Below are positions 37,620 through 45,260 of a stretch of DNA of 64,000 nucleotides, one piece after another. The position numbers were made by a program, and so were the translations under genes. Below the pieces are notes generated by a model. That model had not been told where the DNA came from, ran no database searches, and saw nothing but the letters and a program-made list of their open reading frames with translations. Positions within the stretch are counted from its first letter, which is position 1. Each line of letters starts with the position of its first letter. Source of the DNA: Acidimicrobiia bacterium (GTDB lineage: Bacteria > Actinomycetota > Acidimicrobiia > IMCC26256 > PALSA-610); contig BPGH01000002.1 of assembly GCA_026002935.1 (NCBI GenBank), positions 1 through 64,000 on the forward strand. Direction: 5' to 3'.

Positions 37620-38875
37620 ACGGCGACGACCCCGGCTGGCGGGAGCTGCGGCTCGCGGCGCCCGTCGTGCTGGGCGCGCTCGTGCGGCGCCACGGCCACT
37701 TCGACGAGTGCGAGGACGCGGTGCAGGAGGCGCTCGTCGCCGCGTCCTCGCAGTGGCCGCGCACCGGGCGGCCGGCGAACCCGACGGCCTGGCTGAGGAC
37801 CGTCGCGACCCGGCGGCTCGTCGACCGGCTCCGCGGCGACGCCGCCCGCCGGCGCCGCGAGGCGCGGGACGCGCACGCGACGCGCGCCGGGGAGGACCGC
37901 GGGACCCCGACCGGCGAGGACGACACCCTCACGCTGCTGTTCCTCTGCTGCCACCCGGCGCTCACCCCGCCGTCCCAGGTCGCGCTGACGCTGCGCGCGG
38001 TCGCCGGACTGACGACCGCCGAGATCGCCCGCGCGTTCCTGGTGCCCGAACCGACCATGGCGCAGCGGATCAGCCGCGCGAAGCGGCAGGTGAAGGCGGC
38101 GGGTGCGGTGTTCGCGATGCCGGGCGAGCACGACCGCCCGGCCCGGGTCGCCGCCGTCAACGCGGTGCTCTACCTGCTGTTCAACGAGGGCCACACCGCC
38201 TCCTCGGGCGAGGAGCTGGTCCGCCCGCAGCTCACGGCGGAGGCGATCCGCCTGGCGCGCCTGGCGCACCGTGCACTGCCCGACGACGGCGAGGTCGCCG
38301 GGCTGCTCGCGCTGATGCTGCTCACCGAGGCCCGCCGGCCCGCCCGGACCGGCCCGGCCGGCGAGCTCATACCGCTCGCCGAGCAGGACCGGTCCCGCTG
38401 GGACGCGCCGATGATCGCGGAGGGCATCGCGCTGATCACCCGCACCCTGGCGCGCGCACCGGTCGGTCCGTACCAGCTGCAGGCGGCGATCGCGGCCGTC
38501 CACGACGAGGCCGCGACCGCCGAGGAGACCGACTGGCCGCAGATCCTCGCGTTGTACGGGCTGCTCGAGCGCGTCGCGCCGAACCCGGTGGTGACGCTGA
38601 ACCGCGCCGTCGCGCTCACGATGGTGCACGGCCCCGACGCGGGGCTCGCGCTCCTCGACACGATCGCGCACGACCCGCGGGTCGCGGCGTCCCACCGGTA
38701 CGCGTCGGTCCGGGCGCATCTCCTCGAGCTCGCCGGCGACACCGACGGCGCGCTCGCCGCGTACGAGGACGCCGCGCGGCGTACGACGAGCACCCCCGAG
38801 CGCCGCCACCTGCTCGGGCGGGCCGCCCGCCTGCGGCAGCGGCACCCGGCAGACGGGCCGTGCGGGGCGCGCTAG
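37616..38875 (+). CDS. ECF sigma factor of the ECF42 type with TPR-like C-terminal extension
   Basis: A 419-residue sigma factor, much longer than a minimal ECF. Region 2 contains RHGHFDECEDAVQEALVAAS and ANPTAWLRTVATRRLVDRLR; region 4 HTH is GLTTAEIARAFLVPEPTMAQ with RISRAKRQV. The extension holds VNAVLYLLFNEGHTASSGEE, WPQILALYGLLERVAPNPVV and LNRAVALTMVHGPDAGLALL, helix pairs resembling TPR. This architecture and the upstream DGPF gene define the ECF42 group. Known members lack a classical anti-sigma factor and the extension is needed for activity. The start is GTG 37616, coupled to the DGPF gene. Confidence 0.9.
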   Translation: MNGDDPGWRELRLAAPVVLGALVRRHGHFDECEDAVQEALVAASSQWPRTGRPANPTAWLRTVATRRLVDRLRGDAARRRREARDAHATRAGEDRGTPTGEDDTLTLLFLCCHPALTPPSQVALTLRAVAGLTTAEIARAFLVPEPTMAQRISRAKRQVKAAGAVFAMPGEHDRPARVAAVNAVLYLLFNEGHTASSGEELVRPQLTAEAIRLARLAHRALPDDGEVAGLLALMLLTEARRPARTGPAGELIPLAEQDRSRWDAPMIAEGIALITRTLARAPVGPYQLQAAIAAVHDEAATAEETDWPQILALYGLLERVAPNPVVTLNRAVALTMVHGPDAGLALLDTIAHDPRVAASHRYASVRAHLLELAGDTDGALAAYEDAARRTTSTPERRHLLGRAARLRQRHPADGPCGAR

Positions 38876-38943
38876 CGTCGGCGTCCCCGGTCACCGCGCG
38901 GCGCACGGCCGGGGGCCGGACCGCCCGAGCGGCGGCCGCGCCC

Positions 38944-39017
38944 GCGGGTGTAGCTCAATGGCAGAGCCCCAGCCTTCCAAGCTGGTTATGCGGGTTCGAT
39001 TCCCGTCACCCGCTCCA
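38944..39017 (+). tRNA. tRNA-Gly (anticodon TCC), CCA encoded; integration target
   Basis: Acceptor GCGGGTG pairs with CACCCGC, the anticodon stem CCAGC/GCTGG holds loop CTTCCAA (anticodon TCC at 38976-38978), and the T-arm is CGGG-TTCGATT-CCCG. The T discriminator and CCA follow at 39014-39017. The 17 bases ATTCCCGTCACCCGCTC of its 3' end recur at 45219-45235, beyond the helicase gene, so this tRNA looks like the attachment site of the adjacent island. The tRNA itself is intact. Confidence 0.96.
38999..39015 (+). repeat. Left direct repeat (attL-like) within tRNA-Gly 3' end
   Basis: ATTCCCGTCACCCGCTC, identical to 45219-45235 in the same orientation, 6,220 bases away. It spans the T-arm and acceptor 3' strand, the usual core for tyrosine-recombinase integration. 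No integrase is present between the copies. Confidence 0.7.
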
Positions 39018-39267
39018 CGGCCTGACCAGGCGCGACGCGCCGACCGGCCGGTACCCCCACCGGTATCGTGATGGCGCGCGTGATGGCGCCGGCGGTCGCT
39101 ACGTGAGCTCCGACGCGGACGTCGTCGCGCGCGTGCGCGCGATCGTGCCGCACGGCGCCGCTCGCGGCCGTGGGGTGACGTGCGGGGGTGCTCGCGACCC
39201 GCCCGGCCGTCGCGACCACCAGGGTGGGCACCGCGCCGGCGCCGAGCTCCCGGCGCGCCGCCGGGGA

Positions 39268-39373
39268 GCACCCTGCGACGGAACTCGACCGGATACCTCC
39301 TCGGCACTATGACCTCCAGGTCGACGTGCCCGAGATTCAACTACTCGCGACCGCGCGAAACGCGGGAAGACCA
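39268..39373 (-). mobile_element. Decayed insertion-sequence end (IS3-like orfA start), left copy
   Basis: Reading leftwards on the minus strand from 39373, a leader leads into GTG 39307 and the start of an open frame VPRRYPVEFRRRV, which resembles the first residues of IS3-family OrfA proteins (pattern RRYPxEFRRxV). Similarity is lost after about 13 codons, so only the end survives. The leader is repeated in inverted orientation at 45072-45143. The assignment to IS3 is from memory of the family. Confidence 0.5.
39302..39373. repeat. 72-bp inverted repeat, left copy
   Basis: Matches the reverse complement of 45072-45143 over 72 bases with scattered mismatches and a perfect 26-base core (39309-39334, which includes ACCTCCAGGTCGACGTGCCC). 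The two copies bracket the helicase-nuclease gene. Confidence 0.85.
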
Positions 39374-39634
39374 GAGCCTGCGCGTTACCCGGGGCGGTTC
39401 ACTGGATCACACGGCAGTCCCGTCGATAAGGGGCCGTACTCAGCCGCCGCCGGCACACGTCAAACCACAAGAAAGCACGGGAACGTCTCCCCCAATGCAA
39501 GGAAGACTGCTGCTTGGTTCAGTCCCCGTCCCAGCCGTCTCGTACCATCCCTGTATGCCGTGGTGGGCGCCGCGTTCCCTGCGAGCACTCCCGCGCATCC
39601 TGGACGGCCTCTGCCCGTCGGACCTGCGAGGGCG

Positions 39635-42600
39635 ATGGAAATGATCGACGACGCCTCCAAGCTGCGGCTGCGGACCCGACGACTCTTCGACTACCTCCAA
39701 GAGGTCCGCTCCCTGCGCGAGCGACCGATCCGCGACATCGCCGAGTACAACGACCGACTCTGGTGGGCGGGAGACCTACCGTCACATAAGGCATGCCGGG
39801 TCAGCCCCGATGGTACCGAGCCCTGGCTCACCGTCTCCAAGGCCACGGTTCCCCCGCAGCCGCCGCTTCCGAGCGAACTCATCGAATTCGTGGAGGGTCC
39901 GATCTCCGACCCCGCCCGCGAGCCGCGTCTCGTGGAAGATCTCGCCGAGCGCCTGGAAGAGGACGCTGACCGCTGGATCACGCTCGGACTAGCCTTCGAA
40001 AATTACCTCACCGAGCAATGGCGGCCCTGGGCGCTGGAGGCGGGAATAGCGCTCAAGGCTCGAAAGCTTTACGAAGACCTCTACGACCTTCGGCTGCGCC
40101 TCCAGCGTGAGGAAGCCTACATCGAGCTCGTCTGGGGTCACGGCGTACTCGGCTGGAAGGTCAACGGCGAACGTGTCCAGCACCCCCTGCTCACGACACG
40201 GGTGCAGGTCGACTTCGACACCGAGACCGGCGACATCCGGGTCGTGCCCGCAGACCTCTCAGCCCATCTCGAGATCGAGCTATTGCAGGGCCTCGGCCTG
40301 CCCGGCTTCGACCTGCTGGTCGGTATCCGAGACCGGTTTCGTCAGGAGCCCGTCGGGCCGTTCGACCCCGAGACCGGGAACCTCTACGAGCAGCTCCTGA
40401 ACTCGCTCGGTCTCGACCGGGAACTCAGAGACGACAAGCGCCCACCGGAGCCGATCGAGGCACCGGTGATCACCCGCACCTGGGCGCTGTTTGTGCGACG
40501 GCGCTCGACGCTGTACCAGCGCTTCTTCGCCAGCCTGCGCGACGCCCTCGCTGACGACGACTTCCCAGTGCCAGCTCCGCTCGGAGCGATTGTCGCCGAG
40601 GAACCGAGCCGCCTCGACGACGAAGCCAGCGAGGATCCTTCCTGGCGGGCGTCGGGCGAACGGCTCATGATGCCGTTGCCTACCAACCCCGAACAGGAAC
40701 AAATCGCGCTGCGCCTTGCGGAGAACCGAGGCGTCACCGTGCAGGGCCCACCCGGCACCGGGAAAACACACACCATCGCCAACCTCATCTGCCACCTGGT
40801 GGCGCACGGCAAGCGCGTCCTGGTCACCAGCCAGAAGGAGCAAGCTCTGTCGGTGCTCCGGGACAAGTTGCCCGACGACATCCGGCCGCTGTGCGTCAGC
40901 GTGCTCGGCGCCTCGAGCGCGTCGCTCGCCGAGCTGGACCAATCCGTCCAAGCCATCTACGAGCGTGCGTTGGGCCTCGACAACGCCCAGGCCCAACGAG
41001 AGATCCAGAATTACGTTACCGAACTCGATCAAGCGCAGCGCGAGGTTGCCGAACTTCGCAACCGGATCCGGCGCAGCATCGAGCGCGAGCGCGACACCTA
41101 CCGGCTGGGCGACGAACCACACACGCCGTCCACGCTGGCGCGGTATCTCGCACGCACAGAAAGCCGCCTCGCGTTCATCCCCGACGCCCTCGACGCCGAC
41201 GACCCTTGCCCGCTCAGCGAAGCCGAGCTGGCAGAGCTCTATCAGCTGGCTGCTGCCCTGGAACCGCACGACTGCGACGCTGCCCGCATGCGCCTCCCCG
41301 AGCTCGACGGGTTGCCTTCAGGACCAGAGCTCTCGTCGCTGGCCGCCGACGTTTCCGAAATCAAGGACCGCCTGGCCGACGCCGAAGACCGCATCACCGA
41401 CCTCAAGGCGATCGATACTCTCGGTGCCGAACTCCTCGGCGAGCTGCGCAAGGACGTGGAACTCGCCGCCGAGCGCATCACCGACCTCGAGCGACCCTGG
41501 GTCGCCTCCGTGCGCGACGAGCTCGTCGCCAACCCGGGTTTCGCAGTCACCTGGCAGGAGCACGTCAAGGCCTGCGAGCAGGACATCGAGCAGATCACGG
41601 CGTGGAAGCGGCGCGTCGCCGGCCACGACGTCCGCCTGCCGATGGACGGGCTGCCTACCAACGAGCTGATGGACCAGCTCACCGAGCTCCGGGACCGCCT
41701 GGCCTCAGGCAAAGGCGTCTCGAGGTTCCGCACGAAGAAGCTCCATCAGTTGCGCAGGAGCTGTACCGTCAACGGTGAGGAACTCCGCATCTCCACTGAC
41801 GTCGAGCTCTGTGTGACCGAGGCCCGTCTCCGTCGCCAGCGCTACCACATGCTGCGCCGTTGGAACGACGAGGTGGGGCGCGTGGGTGGCCCCACCGTCG
41901 AGACGAACCAGGACCACCCTGAGATCGCCATCAGCCGCTACCTCCAGACCCTTGCGTCCGCGCTCGACTGGGAACAGGAGGCCTGGCCGCAGCTGCGTGA
42001 CCGGCTGCGTACCGCGGGGTTCCGCGTCGGGGACCGGACGAACGCAGCCGAGCTGAAGGCTCTTGCCGCCACCTTGCACGACGCCGCTTTGCGCTTCCGT
42101 CAGCGCGAGATCGAAGCCGAGTTCGCTCGGCATCGCGAGTGGCTCACCCGTGGCAGCGCCGCCCCGGAAGCAAGCCCACTATGGGCCCAGCTCGCCGAAG
42201 CATTCGACGAGCAGCGCTGGGCAACCTGGGACGAGCTCCGCCGCGAAACCGATCGACTCGTCCGGCTCGCCCCCCGCGTGAAGCGACTCGACGAACTCGT
42301 CGACCGCCTGCGCGCGGTGGCGCCATCGTGGGCCTCACGCATCCTCGCCAACCGCGGCGACCCCGAGACGGCCGGGCCACCGGAGCTGGCGACCGATGCT
42401 TGGCGCTGGCGCCAGGCCGATACCTGGCTTTCGAAGGTCACCGGCGAAGCGGAACCCTCTGAGCTCCAGCGGCAGCTGGAGTTGAAGATAAACCGGGTAG
42501 CCACCCTCACCGCCGACCTCGCCTCGGCCTTGGCGTGGCGCAGACTGTCGGAGAACCTCACCGACCCCCAGCGCCAGGCCCTGACCGCCTGGGTACAGTC

Positions 42601-44947
42601 GCTCAAGAAAGTCGGCAAAGGCACCGGCAAGTACGCCGCCAAGCACCGCGCCGACGCGCACCGCGCCATGCGCAAGGCGCAGGAAGCCGTGCCCGTCTGG
42701 GTCATGCCGATGCACCGCGTCGTGGAGTCCTTCGACCCAGCCGCCACCAAGTTCGACGTCGTCATCGTCGACGAGAGCTCCCAGTGCGACATCTTTTCCT
42801 TGGCCGCACTCGCCGTGGCACGCAAGGCCGTCGTCGTCGGTGACGACAAGCAGATCAGTCCCCAGCAGGTTGGCATTGATCAGGCCGCAGTGCACGATCT
42901 CATCGCGCAACACCTCTCGGAAATCCCACACTCCGACCTGCTAGACATCACCTCAAGCCTCTACGACATCGCGAAGCGCACCTTTCCGGGCGTGATCATG
43001 CTGAAGGAGCACTTCCGCTGCCTACCTGAGATCATCGAGTTCTCGAACCAGCTCGCTTACAACGGCGAGATCCTGCCGCTGCGCGAGGAGGCGAACGATC
43101 CTCTCTGGACGCCTGTGCTCGACGTGCACGTCGTCGACGGCTACCGCGAGTTGGCCAACGACACGAACCCGCCCGAAGCGAAGTTCATCGTCGAGAAGAT
43201 CTCCGAGCTCTGCGGTGATCCCCGTTACGACGGTAAGACCTTCGGGGTCATCTCCCTGCTCGGCGACAACCAGGCACACCTCATAGAGCAAATGCTCATC
43301 GACGCCCTCGATGAGCGGGAGATCGAGCGCCGTCAGCTGCGGTGTGGCAACGCCTACCACTTCCAGGGCGACGAGCGCGACGTCATGTTCATCTCGCTGG
43401 TCGTCGCCGCCGGCGACGGCCGACGCATCGGTGCGATGACCAAGGAGGCCGACCGCCAACGCATCAATGTGGCGGCCAGCCGAGCCCGAGAACAGATGTG
43501 GTGCGTGCGGTCCGTCGGAGCCGAGGATCTCCACCCCGATGACGTGCGGGCCCGCTTCGTCCGCTATTGCCAGAACCCCGGCCGCGTCACCGAGACCGTC
43601 ACTGAGCTCGCCGAACGCTGCGACAGCGACTTCGAGCGGGATGTGCTGCGGGAGCTCGTGAGCCGCGGCTACAACGTGAAGGTCCAGCACAAGGTCGGTC
43701 GCTACCGCATCGACATGGTCGTGGAGCACCAGGGACGGCGTCTCGCGGTGGAGTGCGACGGCGACGCCTTCCACGGCCCGGACCGCTGGGAGGCCGATCG
43801 CGTACGCCAGGCCGTGCTCGAGCGACTCGGCTGGAAGTTCTTCCGCATTCGCGGCAGCGCCTTCTATCGCAACCCTGAGCTCGCACTCGCTGCCCTTTGG
43901 GAGCGCCTCGAGGCCCTCAGCATCCGTCCAGGTAGGGACGACGGCGCGCAGGCCAGGCAGACGAGCGCCGCCGTGGCCGTCACCGGCGCTCACGAACCCG
44001 GCGGTCCGCATGCGTCCGACGTCCACGATCGCGGCGGAGCCGACCTCGGTACCACGACCCTCTCGGCCTCGCCTCCCGCCATGGGGGACCAACACCAGCC
44101 TGTGGTGGACGGTGAGGCCCGCGGCAACCATGCGTTGGGCTCAGCTGCATCCGGAGCACCCGTGCCGCGTGCTCCCGAGCTGCCGGGCGCTATGCACACG
44201 ACGCGTGACTGTCACACGACTCCCGCAGCTGCACCGGAGCCGCCGAACCGGACGGTCGTCCGTACGGAAGGGGGCACGAGGGAACTGGCGAGCCGCCTCG
44301 GTCCCTTGGCACAGCTCAAGAGGTTTGCGTTGGGCTTCGACACGCCCACCGGCCCCGCGGAACCCCCGCGGTCTGAGGCCCGCGAAGGGGAGGACCGGCG
44401 ACGCCCCGTCGTCCACCAGCAGCCGAAGATGCCCGTGTCGGCGCGCCTCGCCCCCTACGTGGCCTGGACCGCGCACCCGTTGCCGGATCCCAACAGCGCT
44501 TCCCAGAAAGAGCTCATCGCCGGGCTCGCCGAGATCGTCGCCGTCGAGGGACCGATCGTGGCTCGGAGGGCATACGAACTCTATGTACGAGCCGCTGGCG
44601 GCCAGCGCGTCGGCAAGCGCATCCGCTCGACGCTCAACCGCGCCGCGGCCGCCGCCGTTCGCACCGGCAGACTCGCCCAGATCCGCGACGCTCAGCCCGG
44701 CCAACAAGCCAAGACGCTCTATGTACCGGGTGGCCCCGATGTCTGCGTGCGCGAGCGCGGTCCTCGCGAACTCGAGGACATCCCGCCGACTGAGGTCGCG
44801 GCGCTTGCCCGCGTCCTCATCGACGAGGAGCCAACCATCAGCGACGAGGCGCTTAAGCGCCGCCTGCTCGAGCTCTACGAGCGAATCCGGTTGACCGCGA
44901 ATGCGTCGGCGTACCTCGACGGCTGCATCAAGCTCGCACGCCGCTGA
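39635..44947 (+). CDS. SF1 helicase with C-terminal Vsr-like PD-(D/E)XK nuclease and DUF3320-like tail (putative defence protein)
   Basis: A 1770-residue protein. N-terminal region (1-360) unrecognised. Helicase core: Walker A GPPGTGKTHTIANLICHL at about residue 371, a long helical insertion (about 440-950), Walker B VVIVDESSQCDIFSLAALAV near 1046, VVGDDKQISPQQVGID, KEHFRCLPEIIEFSNQLAYN and motif VI NVAASRAREQMW, as in UPF1-like SF1 enzymes. The nuclease fold starts near 1330 with SDFERDVLRELVSRGYNVKV; candidate metal ligands are D1360, E1373 and D1375 in RLAVECDGDAFHG. A disordered linker follows (about 1430-1600), then a winged-helix-like tail with VAVEGPIVARRAYELYV resembling DUF3320. Lower GC than its neighbours. 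The start is ATG 39635 (39641 possible). Cytosolic. An anti-phage role is inferred from architecture and island context. Confidence 0.85.
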   Translation: MEMIDDASKLRLRTRRLFDYLQEVRSLRERPIRDIAEYNDRLWWAGDLPSHKACRVSPDGTEPWLTVSKATVPPQPPLPSELIEFVEGPISDPAREPRLVEDLAERLEEDADRWITLGLAFENYLTEQWRPWALEAGIALKARKLYEDLYDLRLRLQREEAYIELVWGHGVLGWKVNGERVQHPLLTTRVQVDFDTETGDIRVVPADLSAHLEIELLQGLGLPGFDLLVGIRDRFRQEPVGPFDPETGNLYEQLLNSLGLDRELRDDKRPPEPIEAPVITRTWALFVRRRSTLYQRFFASLRDALADDDFPVPAPLGAIVAEEPSRLDDEASEDPSWRASGERLMMPLPTNPEQEQIALRLAENRGVTVQGPPGTGKTHTIANLICHLVAHGKRVLVTSQKEQALSVLRDKLPDDIRPLCVSVLGASSASLAELDQSVQAIYERALGLDNAQAQREIQNYVTELDQAQREVAELRNRIRRSIERERDTYRLGDEPHTPSTLARYLARTESRLAFIPDALDADDPCPLSEAELAELYQLAAALEPHDCDAARMRLPELDGLPSGPELSSLAADVSEIKDRLADAEDRITDLKAIDTLGAELLGELRKDVELAAERITDLERPWVASVRDELVANPGFAVTWQEHVKACEQDIEQITAWKRRVAGHDVRLPMDGLPTNELMDQLTELRDRLASGKGVSRFRTKKLHQLRRSCTVNGEELRISTDVELCVTEARLRRQRYHMLRRWNDEVGRVGGPTVETNQDHPEIAISRYLQTLASALDWEQEAWPQLRDRLRTAGFRVGDRTNAAELKALAATLHDAALRFRQREIEAEFARHREWLTRGSAAPEASPLWAQLAEAFDEQRWATWDELRRETDRLVRLAPRVKRLDELVDRLRAVAPSWASRILANRGDPETAGPPELATDAWRWRQADTWLSKVTGEAEPSELQRQLELKINRVATLTADLASALAWRRLSENLTDPQRQALTAWVQSLKKVGKGTGKYAAKHRADAHRAMRKAQEAVPVWVMPMHRVVESFDPAATKFDVVIVDESSQCDIFSLAALAVARKAVVVGDDKQISPQQVGIDQAAVHDLIAQHLSEIPHSDLLDITSSLYDIAKRTFPGVIMLKEHFRCLPEIIEFSNQLAYNGEILPLREEANDPLWTPVLDVHVVDGYRELANDTNPPEAKFIVEKISELCGDPRYDGKTFGVISLLGDNQAHLIEQMLIDALDEREIERRQLRCGNAYHFQGDERDVMFISLVVAAGDGRRIGAMTKEADRQRINVAASRAREQMWCVRSVGAEDLHPDDVRARFVRYCQNPGRVTETVTELAERCDSDFERDVLRELVSRGYNVKVQHKVGRYRIDMVVEHQGRRLAVECDGDAFHGPDRWEADRVRQAVLERLGWKFFRIRGSAFYRNPELALAALWERLEALSIRPGRDDGAQARQTSAAVAVTGAHEPGGPHASDVHDRGGADLGTTTLSASPPAMGDQHQPVVDGEARGNHALGSAASGAPVPRAPELPGAMHTTRDCHTTPAAAPEPPNRTVVRTEGGTRELASRLGPLAQLKRFALGFDTPTGPAEPPRSEAREGEDRRRPVVHQQPKMPVSARLAPYVAWTAHPLPDPNSASQKELIAGLAEIVAVEGPIVARRAYELYVRAAGGQRVGKRIRSTLNRAAAAAVRTGRLAQIRDAQPGQQAKTLYVPGGPDVCVRERGPRELEDIPPTEVAALARVLIDEEPTISDEALKRRLLELYERIRLTANASAYLDGCIKLARR

Positions 44948-45071
44948 GCACGCCCCTCCGCCACAACTCGGCACGGTGACGCCGTCAGGTCGCCCGCATG
45001 CACCGCAGCGTGTTCGAGGACGAGGCAGTGCAGGTACGTTGAGTCGGAGGCGGAAGTCGTTGGACGACGGT

Positions 45072-45143
45072 TGGTCTTCACCACGTCTTGTGCGGTCGGG
45101 GTAGTTCAAGCTCGGGCACGTCGACCTGGAGGTCATCGTGCCG
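45072..45143. repeat. 72-bp inverted repeat, right copy
   Basis: Inverted copy of 39302-39373. The perfect 26-base core is 45111-45136. Identity falls off quickly on both sides. Confidence 0.85.
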
Positions 45144-45161
45144 CGTCGTCCGCTCGCGTGA
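45072..45161 (+). mobile_element. Decayed insertion-sequence end, right copy (outward orientation)
   Basis: Mirror image of the left element. The same leader runs to GTG 45138 and the open frame VPRRPLA before a TGA at 45159. The first four codons match the left copy, then the sequences diverge. The two ends therefore point away from the helicase gene, as in a composite element whose insertion sequences have decayed. Confidence 0.45.
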
Positions 45162-45218
45162 CTTCTCCTCGGCGTGCATCCCGCCCGGCGACCGGCCGGG
45201 CACTGGCGACGCGGATCC

Positions 45219-45235
45219 ATTCCCGTCACCCGCTC
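45219..45235 (+). repeat. Right direct repeat (attR-like), copy of tRNA-Gly 3' end
   Basis: ATTCCCGTCACCCGCTC, identical to 38999-39015. The preceding bases GCGG are also shared in the same neighbourhood, but the rest of the tRNA is absent, as expected for an attachment-site duplicate rather than a second tRNA. Confidence 0.7.
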
Positions 45236-45260
45236 GTGGTGGCCGTGACCCGCTCCGGGG

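Larger units (their letters stand above)
39016..39634. other. Gene-free left flank of the island
   Basis: About 620 bases between tRNA-Gly and the helicase gene. The first 250 bases are still GC-rich like the chromosome and hold no supported gene. From about 39267 to 39373 there is an insertion-sequence-like end (described separately). The rest, to 39634, has lower GC and presumably contains the helicase promoter; I could not identify a clear -35/-10 pair. Small open frames here have no recognisable similarity. Confidence 0.5.
44948..45260. other. Gene-free right flank of the island
   Basis: Non-coding between the helicase stop and the desaturase stop. It contains the right inverted repeat (45072-45143), the direct repeat of the tRNA-Gly 3' end (45219-45235), and chromosome-like GC after it. 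No gene is supported in this interval. Confidence 0.6.

Noticed and set aside
39188-39634. Extension of the helicase frame upstream of ATG 39635 (149 extra codons)
   Set aside because: The extra segment crosses the insertion-sequence-like end and has no domain character; homologous-looking sequence begins after ATG 39635/39641.
39635-44947. Naming the helicase-nuclease after a specific published defence system
   Set aside because: Several described systems contain helicase plus nuclease fusions; without a profile search the assignment would be a guess.
38999-45235. Prophage or ICE interpretation of the 39-45 kb segment
   Set aside because: There is no integrase, structural, replication or conjugation gene; a single cargo gene with flanking repeats fits a small island or composite element better.
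45219-45260. A second tRNA gene at the right end of the island
   Set aside because: Only the 3' 17 bases match tRNA-Gly; no acceptor 5' strand, D-arm or anticodon arm is present, so it is an attachment-site duplicate.
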